DNA from: Achatina immaculata
Taxonomy: Eukaryota; Mollusca; Gastropoda; Stylommatophora; Achatinidae
Assembly: GCA_009760885.1 (NCBI GenBank)
Contig: CM019716.1
Location: 6,419,938-6,483,937, forward strand
Direction of reading: 5' to 3'
Length of the DNA: 64,000 nucleotides
The notes under the pieces were generated by a model, which had not been told where the DNA came from, did not search any database, and worked only from the letters and a program-made list of their open reading frames with translations. Positions 33,565 to 44,054 of the stretch are shown one piece after another. The stretch's first letter is position 1. Every line of letters starts with the position of its first letter. A program made the translations under genes and the position numbers.

Positions 33565-33884
33565 TGCAAGACATTCACCATTAAAAATATAAATAATGTT
33601 GTCATCACGTACGAAATATCCCGGGAACTTGAGTGTGCGCTTTGGCTGTGTTTGCCAGTTTTCACTTTCTTTGGTGCCAAAAATTTCAAGCCAAATTAAA
33701 ACGGATAATGTATTTTGTTGTAATTCCGAATATCACAACAACCTGATACAGAGCATGCAGATGGAGTAAAACTTAACGAGACTCATCGAAAAATCGGATT
33801 TTAACAAATATTTAAGATTTTTGCAGAAATCAAAGTACATACCGGTTGCCGATGTCTAAACTGACCATGCGAAATGTATAAACC

Positions 33885-34025
33885 AGGATAAAAGTAGGAA
33901 CAGCTTTATTACTTTTTTTTAAATTTGATAAATTACTTCCTACTTTTATCCTCTTTGATGTATTTTGTTATCACAGCTTTACTGCAATGGCTTCGTGTAT
34001 AGTTATATACTTATACACTTGGGGT
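33885..34025 (+). mobile_element. Hairpin element, copy 3
   Basis: AAATGTATAAACCAGGATAA and AAGTAGGAACAGCTTTATTAC are followed by an imperfect inverse arm (TTACTTCCTACTTTTATCCT), then the common 3' part ATCACAGCTTTACTGCAATG ... GTATAGTTATATACTTATAC. It matches 51894-52039. It lies 5' of GINS2. Confidence 0.75.
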
Positions 34026-34350
34026 GAAGACGCCCGATGAGGCAATCAGCGACCTATAGCTGATATGTCAGGGTTAGCGACCCATAGCTGACCAAGACCC
34101 TGTCCCACCTTTCCCTTGTACCCCCACTTTACTTAGCCTGGCTAACGGAGCAGGGATCGCCATAGTCTCCGTGGTGGTAGAGTCTGCTAAAGAAGCATTG
34201 CACCGCCTCCCCCCCCCCCCCGGCTTTTTAGGTGTACTCCGGGACTGAAAACGTAGCCGCCATAACCCGCTCCCCTGCCGATACGATGCTGTGCCTCAAC
34301 ATACCTCACCGGCTGCGAAGAACAACAGCTCGCAGTTAGAGGGAGTTCGT
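34025..34350. repeat. Interspersed repeat, family 5
   Basis: Copy of 4765-5100 (caatcagcgacc, ccatagctgaccaagaccct, gatgctgtgcctcaacat). Contains a C14-type homopolymer at about 34210. Confidence 0.8.
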
Positions 34351-34552
34351 ACAAGTACAAGTACAATACTTAAACACTAATTATTCGTGTGTTGCAATGA
34401 CCATAAAAGGGGATAGCGACTAAAGTAAAACTGATTCTAGTAATAAAGATAAATATAGGTGTGTGGTACAGTTTTAAACGGAGCCAGATGGAGTGAGGAA
34501 AAAAACAAATAGCAGAAACTATGATAGTAAGACCGATCAGGACTACTAATAT

Positions 34553-35476
34553 CACGGCACCTCTGCTCTAGAGGCCGGCCACGTCTAATATACACCCATA
34601 CTGGCTCAATGCCTAAACTAGCTTAACCTAGGGGTTAAACTAAGACTTTGCTGGCGAGATTCTTCGGCTGCCGCGCGTGGGGTGAAATTCCCCCAGGCCA
34701 ATGAAGAAAATTCGATTAGGGTTGCCGCATGGCGCCGCTGTGAAAAAAGCGAAGAAAATGATTAAGTGAAGTTTAATCGATATGGCCAGTAGACTCGCGG
34801 TGAGGGGTGCTCATACCACGGCACCTCTGATCTCCACGTCCTATATACACCCATGATGGGGCAATATGTCTAAACCGGCTTAACTCATGGATGAAACTTG
34901 ATGGCTATGCATATCACGGTACCTCCGCTCTAGAGGTCGGTCACGTCCTATATACACCCATACTGGGATAATACGCCTAAACCGGCTTAACCCATGGGTG
35001 AAACTCACTAGTGGCGAGGATTCGTCCTCCTCGATAAAAGCTCCGTCCTGGTCACCACACGGAAGGGCAACGGCCACGACCACAAAATGCTGAATTCGGA
35101 GACACTGGACCAGGGGTGTCTAGATAGGCAACCACCTCTCACCCTACGAAGATATATTATATCCAAATCACATTGAAGTTTTCCTGTGAGAAAGTCCAAA
35201 TCTGGACTGGATAAGAAATGACCTCTCACCCGGCGGAGATATACTAATATCCAAAATGCGTCGAGTTTTTCCAGTGAGAAAGTCCAACTCTAGACTAAAC
35301 TGGTGCAACGAAAACCACGGTGTCACGCATTCCCGCTTCTGAGACCCACCAAGAATACAGGCTCAAGCCCTGCAATACTCTGAACCTCTTGTGGTCCTCA
35401 CGGGGGCCACAGGCTTAAATTCAGTAGGATCACAAGGCGGTCTTGGTGGTAGAAGCGAAAGAAGAAGAAGAAGAAG
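34553..35476 (+). mobile_element. GAA-tailed family A element, long copy
   Basis: It has three ~110-bp modules (GGCACCTCTGCTCTAGAGGC, cacgtcctatatacaccca, ctaaaccggcttaa), a unique middle (gcggctgcc/gccgctgtgaaaa), then ~85-bp modules (TTTTCCAGTGAGAAAGTCCA) and the 3' tail GGTGGTAGAAGCGAAAGAAG and AAGAAGAAGAAG. It is GC-rich. A minus-strand open segment (34880-35083) is similar in translation to 39873-40067. Confidence 0.8.
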
Positions 35477-35477
35477 A

Positions 35478-35920
35478 TCATGACGTTTAATGTGTCCAAA
35501 ATATTTAAGTTTCTTTGTTTAATCTTCGTCACTAGCCAGCCTTCTTCAATATTAAGTTCTTGTGGTATGGATATATTTGTTCTTTTTTGTGTCCATGATA
35601 TTTTAAGAACTCTTTTGTAGCATTTACATTCAAAGGCATTTATGTGTTTCTCAGCTGTTTTGTTAAGTGTCCAGGTCTCACAGGCATATGTTGTGATGGG
35701 AAATATGCACGCCCAAAAATCTTATTTTTGTAGTTCTGTCTGTTCCTCCCCATATATTATTTAGTTGTTTTACTTTCTGAAGAGCGATAGATGTCCTCCT
35801 TTTAATTTCCCTCGCTGTATCTCCATTATTAGTTAGCAGTGATCCAAGATATTCAAAACTCTCCACTTCTTCCAATTTTTCATCATTGATACATATTTCA
35901 GCTGCCTTGTTTGTTTTGTC
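35478..35920 (-). mobile_element. RTE-like element, 3' half (split copy, part 1)
   Basis: Minus-strand RT thumb to C-terminus: [60 protein letters not shown], then [10 protein letters not shown] and [12 protein letters not shown] codons. It ends exactly where 40568 begins: both carry the CTGCCTTGTTT...TTTTGTC junction. Confidence 0.85.
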
Positions 35921-35997
35921 GATCGCGAGAACCACGGGAGTACATTTAGTAGGATCGCGGTGCGATCTTGGTGGGAGAAGTGAACGAAGAAGAAGAC
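35921..35997 (+). mobile_element. GAA-tailed family A, last ~75 bp only
   Basis: GAACCACGGGAGTACATTTA, GTAGGATCGCGGTGCGATCTT and GGTGGGAGAAGTGAACGAAG with AAGAAG. It starts exactly at the left break of the RTE copy. Confidence 0.75.
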
Positions 35998-36008
35998 GAT
36001 GATGATCT

Positions 36009-36330
36009 TAAGATGAGAATGATTAAACGAAAAAACATACAATATCCAATATTTCGGCATGAGCCTTTCTTAAGGATTACATACACAAACATACCACAAT
36101 ATAAAACTAAAAGAACATGAAAATGAAAACTTAGCGTTGTGGCATCCACCTAGAGAGGAAAGTTCGATCATTCGAATGTTTTCTCTCTAGGAGGATGCCA
36201 GAAATTTAAGTTTTCATTTTCATGTTCTTTTAGTTTTATATTGTGGTATGTTTGTGTATGTAATCCTTGAGAAAGGCTCACGCCGAAATATTGAATGTTG
36301 TATGTTTTTCATTTAATCATTCTCATCTTA
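36009..36330. mobile_element. Foldback (inverted-repeat) element, ~322 bp
   Basis: Two arms of about 150 bp are near-perfect reverse complements: TAAGATGAGAATGATTAAA at the left end and TTTAATCATTCTCATCTTA at the right end, with atattgtggtatgtttgtgt/acacaaacataccacaatat inside. The loop is very short, near 36170 (ttcgatcattcgaatg). There is no ORF and no clear target duplication. Contains AATATTTCGGCATGAGCC, similar to the GGCTCATGCCGAAACAT of 30578. Confidence 0.88.
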
Positions 36331-36334
36331 CTCT

Positions 36335-37180
36335 CATACTTTCTTCTATTTGTTTTTTCCTCTGCCGGCGTGTAAAACTGTACTATACACCTCTACTTAC
36401 CTTTATTACATTGACCATACATGCTTCTTTCGTCTTTCACACGCACACACATATATGTATACGCGCGTGCGCACACACATGCACACAGATGTTTCTACCT
36501 TTGAAGATGTGACGCTATAAAGAGAGGTGGCCCTCTGATAGATAACTTCCAGAGTTCTTGTAGGCTGATAGTTTTTGGTTCTTGATGGAAGATATCAAGA
36601 ATTTTGCTGACTTTCACTCACGATTGATTCTGTCGAAATTGTGAGTCACACTTTGAAAAAAAAAATGTTTTGCGAAGTCCAGTTAAACGCGCTTGTACTT
36701 TATCTGTATGTACATAACAAGACTGAGAGGTACGTGCGAAAGATTGTGTCACAGGGAGACTGAATGTCCTATGGTATAGAAATAAGTATAGAAGAAAAGA
36801 AACTTCCTTGCAACACAAACAGGGTTTGTAGCTACTGCTGCCAATTATGCCAATCAGATATTTCTGAACTTCATCATGAAAGAATTTCATAGCAAACTGA
36901 GAAGTTGCCTAGCAATGTACGCAAGAAATTTATATCTATCTTCATCAAAACCGTCTTCTAAATGGAAAAAGAATATGTATGTGTGAGTATGACTGTAATC
37001 ATAATATTCATAAATATATTCGTATTCAATCTTTGTTTAAACTTAATGGGCACACTGGTCATTCATAATAATTATTAAGAATGATCATTTTATTTTGAAG
37101 TTCTAATCATGTGTCCACGAAAAGTTTCTAGGTATAAGTATGTATAAAACTAAATATACAAATACACGCAAACAAAATGT
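36335..37180. other. Unassigned sequence in the nested-insertion block
   Basis: Includes a CA-rich microsatellite-like stretch at 36440-36490. Otherwise no family or gene recognised. Confidence 0.4.
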
Positions 37181-37184
37181 TAAA

Positions 37185-37700
37185 ACTATTCAAAATAAAG
37201 TAGGAACATCTTTATTAATTATTAAACATAAAGTTATAATGTTTGGGTTTACGTCTTAATCATACAAAGATATAAAGATCAAAGGAATAGGAAAAGAAGA
37301 TAAAACATACATTCACAACAATGATACACAACAAATAAGAATGGAAAAAAAATAATTTAAAAGGAGCACTTCACTGTGATTTGCAAAAAATTGCATATGA
37401 GAATGCCATGGTGAAATACTATGAATGTTTAAATGAAGATTTGTGAGGTTTGATGCCAATTCGACCGGTTGGTATGTGTGGAAAGGGGACAGGAGAGAGA
37501 TGGATACAATAGTTGCTAGGCCAAGAAAAGAGTGGGTGTGATAGATACATGTGGTTGGGTGGAGGGTTTGTAATTCGGAGCAATGACGGTCCTAGAATAT
37601 CAGCTGCAGATTAGGAGAGAGTAGATGAGTAATTAGCAGGGAGGGAATATGAATGTGGAGAAAGGAAAAGTTAAAGTACAGCTGAATTTCGAGTTCAGAC
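37185..37700 (-). repeat. Purine-rich repeat, possible reverse counterpart of 30190-30670
   Basis: It starts TTCAAAATAAAGTAGGAACA and CTTTATTAATTATTAA, a degenerate hairpin arm, followed by a G/A-rich body (ggaaaggggacaggagagag). In reverse it has the order of the 30190 repeat. Similarity is visible in layout and at both arms, not along the whole body. Confidence 0.35.
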
Positions 37701-38535
37701 CGTGGGGTTCCAGAGTCCTATATTCCTGTATATAGTGGTTCTGTATGTAGCTAATGAAAAACATTGTATAATAACAAAGATAAAAAAGACAACCTTCATT
37801 CTTGGGGCATGTTACGAGAAGAGACCAACTGCAAAACTTAACAATAGGAAAAATTGAAGGCAGGAATGGCAGAGGACGACCGAGGGAACATAATACCTTA
37901 AAAAATCTAATTTATTTAATTGATCCATAGAGTCTGAGTCATCCTGGCATAGGGGGCGAAAGGAAGAAGTGAGAGTATTGGATGGAATTCTTGCAAGTTC
38001 AGGATGAGAGGAAGTGTAAAGTAGATGTGTATGATTGTCAGTATGTTTGTAGAACACGGAGGTGGAAAGATTGTTCGTGCCGATAGAAACTTTAGTGTTT
38101 GAAAAGTTAACAGACTTATCATACATTCAGAGGTAAATTCGGTACTCTTAATGAATGAACTGGCGAACTCAATGATTAAAAAATATAGCTCGTTCTTTGG
38201 CATTCAGGAGGCTCATATACAATCATCAATGTACCTCCTAGTCCGGAGCTGTAGTCCGGTGTACGTGGCGATACGTTTAATGTGACTTCCGGAAAAGAAC
38301 TGAACTGTTAAGTGATGATCAGCAGACGTGAAAAATACAATTGCAAGAACTGCAGAGCCGGTCATTTAGAAAACCTAGTCTGAGTTTTTCTACAAGTTTC
38401 AGGATTATTTAGCAAGCGGATTAAATGGCCTTTTTAGAGACAGACACTCTAGGACAGGAGAGGTAATTTGTATCTAAATTTTTGTATTTTTTTTGCGTGC
38501 ATTGCGTTTTGTAACACCCCCCAGTCTGTAGCATC

Positions 38536-38715
38536 TGCAACCAAATAAACGGAATTTCAACCAAATAAACGAAACTGCAACCAAATAAACGGAACGTCAA
38601 CCATATAAACGAAACTTCAACCAGATAATCGGATCTGCAACCAAATAAATGGAACTTCAAATAAACGGAACGTCAACCAAATAAACGGAACTGCAACCGA
38701 ATAAACGGAATTGCA
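38536..38715. repeat. 20-bp minisatellite
   Basis: About nine units of CAACCAAATAAACGGAACTG with variants (cgaaact, cggaacgt, one shortened unit). The minus strand reads as repeated CxFxYLVEVSFIWL-like codons but with irregular units. Confidence 0.88.
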
Positions 38716-38719
38716 ATCA

Positions 38720-39295
38720 AATAGACCTATGTCCCATTTTCGCTAACAAAAAGTTTTATTTTTATTTAAAATACATATTAGTAAAGTCTATTAACTTTAG
38801 GTATTCAGGTTTATGCAACTAATGCTCCACATTTTATACACAAGGCGTTTAAGAGTATAAAATATATTTACGTCTACATGAACACACTTCTCACAAAACC
38901 ACATTCTGATTGTGCCAGAATAGTCTCCAGACTCCAGAATACATCCAGCATACTCTACAGAGTGTTAGCTGAAAACCGGAGACTCCATAACATATCCTAC
39001 ACACTCTACAGAGTCAGCTGAAACCTGGCTAAGGAAAAACTATGAATGAAAATCTGGACGTACATGAAAAAATGCTAATAAAGGATTTTCCTTATACAGA
39101 TGTATATGAAATTGAATACAGAAGTACATCTTTGGCATTTCATTATACAGAATGTTGTAAATATTTAGGAGTTAGAAAATCCATTGCTAGCTCAGTTGTA
39201 TAAATTACATGCTCAGTAAATATCAAATTCATTATGCTCAATAGGTTCTCTGGTTAATGCATAATGAACGGTGTCAGTAGGTTCCCAGTTTGATT
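38720..39295. other. Unassigned AT-rich sequence
   Basis: Contains a short local duplication (cagcatactctacagagtgt / catatcctacacactctaca). No gene or known repeat recognised. Confidence 0.35.
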
Positions 39296-39299
39296 AATT

Positions 39300-40567
39300 C
39301 ATCGCTGTTGGCGAGATCTTCAGCTGCCGTGCGTGGAGCTGTGCTCTTCCCGGCCAATGAAGAAATTTGCAAATGAGGTTGCCGCGCAGCATCACTGCGG
39401 AAAAGGTGGTTGAAAGGATAAATCGAAGCAAACAGTCAAATCACGGCACCTCTGGTCTGGAGGTCGGCCACGTCCTGAGTGCAGTCATATCGGGTGAAAT
39501 GCATGAACCGGCTTGTCCCAGAGGTTAAGTCACTGCTGGCTTGACTCTTCAAATGCCGCGCGTGGAGTGAAGCTCCTCCCGGTTAAGGAAGTAAATGCGG
39601 AAATAAAGGTTGCTGTGCGGCACCGATGGGAAAAGGTGGTGGAAAGTGAAGTTTAACCTGGTATGTCCAGTAGTATCGCTACGAGAGCTATACCACGGCG
39701 CCTCTGCTCTAGAGGCCGCCTACGTCCGAAATACACCTACACTGGTGAAATATGCCTAAACCGGCACACACCAGGGGTGGAACTCGATGGCTAGACATGT
39801 CATGCCACCTCCGCTCTAGAGGTCGGTAACGCCTGATAAACACCCATACTGGTGAATTTTGCCTAAACCGGCTCATACCAGGGATGAATCTTGAAGGCTA
39901 TGAATGTCACAGTACCTCTGCCCCAGAGGTCGGTCCCGTCCCAAACACACCCATACTGGGAAATGCCTAAACCGGCTCAACCCAGGGGTAGAAGTCACTA
40001 GTGGCGAGGATTCGTCCTCCTGGACAAAAGCGCCATCCTGGTCACAACTAGGAAGGGTAGCGGCCACGACCGCAAAATGCTGAAGTCGGAGACACTGGAC
40101 CAGGGTGGTCTAGATAGGCAACCACCTCTCACCCGGCGGGGATGTCTGCGTATCCTAATCACGCTGAGGTTTTCCTGTGAGAAAGTCCAACCCTGGACTG
40201 GATGGGCAACCACCTCTCACCCGGCGGTGATACACGGGTATCTCAAAACACGTCGAGGTTTTCCGGTGAGAAAGTCCAACTCTGGCCTTGGTGGGCTAAC
40301 GCCTCTCACCCAGCGGGGATGCACTGATATCTAAAACATGTTGAGGTTTTCCAGTGAGAAAGGCCAACTGTAGATTAAACTGGTGCAATGAAAACCATGG
40401 TGTCATGCAATCCCACTTCTGAGACCCACCAAGAATACAGGCTCAAGCCCTGCGATACTCTGACCCTCTTGTGGTCCTATCGAGAACCACAGGAATAAAT
40501 TCAGTAGGATTACGGGGGGTGTGGGGGAGGGGTCTTGGTGGTAGAAGTGAACGAAGAAGAAGAAGAA
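39300..40567 (+). mobile_element. GAA-tailed family A element, longest copy (~1.27 kb)
   Basis: 5' part with gctgccgtgcgtggagc and gttgccgcgcagcatcactg is repeated once in diverged form at 39535-39650. Then three CTAGAGG/AAACCGGCTCA modules, a unique segment, four ~85-bp GTGAGAAAGTCCAAC modules and the tail GGTGGTAGAAGTGAACGAAG and AAGAAGAAGAA. It interrupts an RTE copy (see 35478 and 40568). Confidence 0.82.
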
Positions 40568-41115
40568 CTGCCTTGTTTTTTTTTTTTGTCAATTGTCATC
40601 AGTTTAGTTTGCTTTGCATTAAGATAAAGGTTTTGCTCTTCACTGTTCTTACGGACTGACATAATTAGTTTTTCCATTCCTTTTTGTGTTGTGGACAGTA
40701 ATACTGTGTCATCAGCATATCTAATCTCTGGTATTTCATAACATCCAGTTGTTATGGCATCGTAATATTCTTTGTCTACATCTTCTCTAATATTCCTCAT
40801 TACATTTTCAGTATACCCATTAAATAAATAAGGTGACAGTATGCAACCCTGACGGACACAATGTTTTATGTCAAACCAAGTTATTGTTTCACCATTTATT
40901 CTTACTGCTGCCTGTTAACCTAGATACGGCAGTGATATTAATTGTGTCACATGTGTTGGATATCCCATTTTTGTCATTATTTCCCAAAGTTTCTGGTGTT
41001 GTACACAATCAAATGCCTTTGAATAGTCTATAAAAGGTAAATATAGATATTTACATTAAACTCTCTGCATTTCTCTATTATTAATCTTATGTTGAAAATA
41101 TAATCTCTTGTTCAT
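40568..41115 (-). mobile_element. RTE-like element, 5' half of RT (split copy, part 2)
   Basis: Minus strand: [23 protein letters not shown] codons, then the order [40 protein letters not shown] and [20 protein letters not shown] up to a Lys-rich poly-T-derived end. It continues the ORF of 35478-35920. Frameshifts at a poly-T tract and elsewhere. Confidence 0.85.
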
Positions 41116-41310
41116 TGCTAAGAGAGGCCAAATTAGTAGGCATAAAATCTTTTGAGGAGGTTGAAAAGCTCGCCGAAAACAGATAAAGTTGGTGAACTAC
41201 TATGTAAACCCTTTGTGATGTTTAACAGCATGGGAAGGATGTAAAATAATTCTTTGAACATTTTACATATGAATATTTTAGGTTCATGTTATAGGGATGT
41301 AAAAAAATAA
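41104..41310 (+). mobile_element. RT C-terminal fragment (family of 32940-33340)
   Basis: The plus strand reads LREAKLVGIKSFEEVEKLAE-like codons (taagagaggccaaattagta, gaggttgaaaagctcgccga). A short, decayed piece. Confidence 0.6.
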
Positions 41311-41334
41311 ATCATCATCAGGTGCCGTGCCGAC

Positions 41335-42493
41335 TGGCGTTGGCTATTATGCTTCTCCAGAGTACCCGATCCTTCATGCAGGCCATCAGTTCAGTTGGTG
41401 ATCTCCTCTCACACCATCCCGTCAGACTGTCCAGTATCATTTCTCTTGGTCTTCCTCTTGATCTTCTTCCTTCTATTTTTCTGTTGTTATAATATTTTCA
41501 ATGCCCCCTCTTCTCATTGCATGTCCTATGAAAGTACATTGTCTCTCTCTTATCTTTTTGACAAGGTTTTTTGTCTGTCCAGCTCTTCTCATACATTCTT
41601 CATTAGTTATTTTTGCTATCCAGGGGATTCGCAACATTCTTCTAATAAACCACATTTCTGCTGCTTCCAATGATTTTTGTGCAAACTTGCCTATTGTCCA
41701 TGATTCACTTCCATATAACAAGATAGGTTCAATATAGCATTTTAGGACTCGTTTTCTAACATTCATTGATAAAGATGTGTTAGCTAATATGTTAAGAACA
41801 ACAGAAAGGATGTTGAGCAATAGAGGGCTCACCTGGGCAAGAGCAGAAAAAAAGGCGAAAGACAGGCATTTGTGGAAAACCCTTGCGGAAGCCCCATGTG
41901 CCCTGGGCACTTAAGGTTCAGAGAGCTAATATGTTTCTCATTCTCTGAAATGCAGTCTTTGCTTGGCCTATTCTGTTCCTAATTTCTGTTCTGCATTTCC
42001 CATCTGAAGTTATTACTGCTCCAAGGTATTTGAATTTCTGCACCTGCTTTAGAATAGTTCCATTTAATTTAATACTGCATGCTGGTGGATTCTGTTTCTT
42101 AGATATAACCATAGTCTCTGTCTTTTTGATGTTCAAAGTAAGGCCTTTCTGTTCACTTTCTTTGGCGACTTTATCCAAGAGATTTTGCAGGTCTTGTTGG
42201 TTCTCAGCTATAAGTACTGTGTCGTCAGCATACAGAAGGTTGTTAATATTGTATCCTCCAATTTTTATGCCTGGTTCTGTGATGATTGTTCTTAGAATAT
42301 TCTCGCTGTACAGAGAAAAAAGGTCTGGAGATAGTACACATCCTTGTCGCACCCCTTGTTTTATAGGTTGATATTTTCCAATTCTATTTTCAACTCGAAC
42401 TGCTGCTTCTTGCTGCCAGTATAGATGTTTTACAATCCTCAGGTCTTTGCCGTCTATATTGATGTCTTCAAGCATTTTAATAATTTCATTATG
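41335..42493 (-). pseudogene. Second-subfamily RTE-like RT, 3' part (split by the Nimb-like insertion)
   Basis: Minus-strand RT from [20 protein letters not shown] onwards: [20 protein letters not shown] (motif B), [19 protein letters not shown] (motif C), [18 protein letters not shown], then after a small break YGSESWTIGKFAQKSLEAAE, MWFIRRMLRIPWIAKITNEE, FIGHAMRRGGIENIITTEK and the C-terminal REMILDSLTGW ... VLWRSIIAN. A break with inserted sequence at about 41800-41915 disrupts it. The N-terminal part of RT lies at 43714-43980. Confidence 0.85.
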
Positions 42494-42505
42494 TTTCACC
42501 TTGTC

Positions 42506-43713
42506 TTCTTCTTCTTCTTCTTCGTTCGCACTGTCTGTCTATATCTGCAGTCCTGTCTCTTGGATAAATTTCACTGTTTTTTGTAATTCATGTATGGAAC
42601 CATAGAGCTTATCTTCTTTAGTGGTTTCACTGGGCCAGTAATTATTTCTCAGTGTCTCGTAGTTGATGCAGTTCTGGAGGATATGTTCCACAGTTTGGGG
42701 CACCTGGGCACATGTACACAGATTAGTAGTACCAACCTTAAACTTTGTATACATATGACTTCGGAGTCGGCTGTGTCCTGTTCGGAGATGGAAGATGGTG
42801 ACTTGTTCCTTTCTGTTTAGCATGTGATAGTCATCATGTGGTGGTGTTTGTGGCTTCCTGTAGGTTTTTATCATGCTTTTCTTCTGATTATAAGTGATTG
42901 GTATGTCTGGTTGCTCCATTTCAGTGCCCTCTTTGGCCAGGTGGTCAGCTTTCTCATTGCCTGGTATCCCACAGTGGGAGGGAATCCATTGCAAAGTGAC
43001 TCCATGTTGTAAGCCAATTTTTGACAAGGCATCCTTAAGGTCTGGTAGTTTGTTGCACTGAAGAGCCTCCAGTACTGATCTTGCATCTGTGAGAATTACT
43101 ACAGGACATGTATCAATTCTGGAGTCTGATAGTTTTTCAGCTGCAGCAATAATTGCCCTAACTTCTGCATCAAAGTTGTTGCAGTATTTTCCAGTGGGTA
43201 TGGAAATCTTGTCAATGGTGTTGTTTGGATATTCAATATATGCTCCTGCCCCTCCATTCTTTATGGCATTATGTGCAGATCCATCTGTATACACACATAT
43301 CCAGGTGTCACATGGATATTTGTCATCTAGAACACTAAGTGTGGCTGTTGATCTTACAAGACTGCTCTGCATCTCACCATTCTGCACACCTTTCACTTCA
43401 GTCTGAATAGTTATTTGTGTATAATCTGCTTCTTTCCATGGTGTATGCTCTGGTACAGATGATAATGGAGCGACTACAGTTGGAAGGTCAGGTATCAGCT
43501 TACGCATACGCTTGGCCTGATGAATGAAGCTGCTTCTTTTAAGCCGTCCTAATGCCAAGTTATTGAATCTCTCCTTCAGGGGATGGCTTACAGAGCTAAG
43601 GAATTTTTCTCCCATGGTCATGACCTTTGTGTCTCTACGTTCCTTTAGCGGTTGAACACCAACTATTTTCTGCATTTCTACTATTGGTGTGGACCTCATG
43701 GCACCTGTGATAA
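42506..43713 (-). mobile_element. Nimb-like LINE, 5'-truncated copy nested in RTE, 12-bp target duplication
   Basis: A 1208-bp insertion, flanked by TTTCACCTTGTC at 42494-42505 and 43714-43725. It begins (minus strand) ATTATCACAGGTGCCATGAG, equivalent to 25853, and ends in the (GAA)n tail. Removing it joins the interrupted RT frame exactly: AFDKVK from 43714 onward meets HNEIIKM from 42493. Confidence 0.96.
42539..43699 (-). CDS. Retrotransposon RNase H region (386 codons, truncated ORF)
   Basis: Open from the truncation to the natural stop. It carries the thumb end and a complete RNase H with [30 protein letters not shown] and [18 protein letters not shown]. The protein is nearly identical to the C-terminal part of 25074-27026; differences include V/A, R/C and Y/C replacements. 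No RT palm remains, so it is inert alone. Confidence 0.88.
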   Translation of the reverse strand: MRSTPIVEMQKIVGVQPLKERRDTKVMTMGEKFLSSVSHPLKERFNNLALGRLKRSSFIHQAKRMRKLIPDLPTVVAPLSSVPEHTPWKEADYTQITIQTEVKGVQNGEMQSSLVRSTATLSVLDDKYPCDTWICVYTDGSAHNAIKNGGAGAYIEYPNNTIDKISIPTGKYCNNFDAEVRAIIAAAEKLSDSRIDTCPVVILTDARSVLEALQCNKLPDLKDALSKIGLQHGVTLQWIPSHCGIPGNEKADHLAKEGTEMEQPDIPITYNQKKSMIKTYRKPQTPPHDDYHMLNRKEQVTIFHLRTGHSRLRSHMYTKFKVGTTNLCTCAQVPQTVEHILQNCINYETLRNNYWPSETTKEDKLYGSIHELQKTVKFIQETGLQI

Positions 43714-43980
43714 TTTCACCTTGTCAAATGCCTTGGTGTAATCAATGAAGCATAAGTAGAGATCTTTCTGTACTTCTAAAGCTCTTTCTGTTAGTGTTCG
43801 TAAAGCATAAATGGCATTGTGTGTTCCCTTTCCTTCAACAAATCCAAGCTGTTGATCTGCTATTTCCATTTTTATCTTTTTCCTTGTTCTCATAATTATT
43901 CTCAGAAGTAGCTTCGTTATATGACATGAGAGGCTGATAGTCCGGTGGTCGTCACAAAAAATAAATAGCATACTATATAA
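43714..43980 (-). pseudogene. Second-subfamily RTE-like RT, 5' part
   Basis: Minus strand: TISLSCHITKLLLRIIMRTR, then QLGFVEGKGTHNAIYALRTL and DLYLCFIDYTKAFDKVK (motif A). It is the host of the nested insertion and continues at 42493. The 5' end fades into a SINE 3' end at 43985. Confidence 0.85.
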
Positions 43981-43984
43981 ATAT

Positions 43985-44052
43985 GGGCACTAACACCATA
44001 TCCCTATATGCCTCTAAGGCATGAGAGGATTACATTTACCTTTTTTTATATA
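43985..44052 (+). mobile_element. SINE family 1, 3' end only
   Basis: gggcactaacaccatatccc, tatatgcctctaaggcatga and gaggattac with a TTTACC tail. Confidence 0.7.
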
Positions 44053-44054
44053 TA

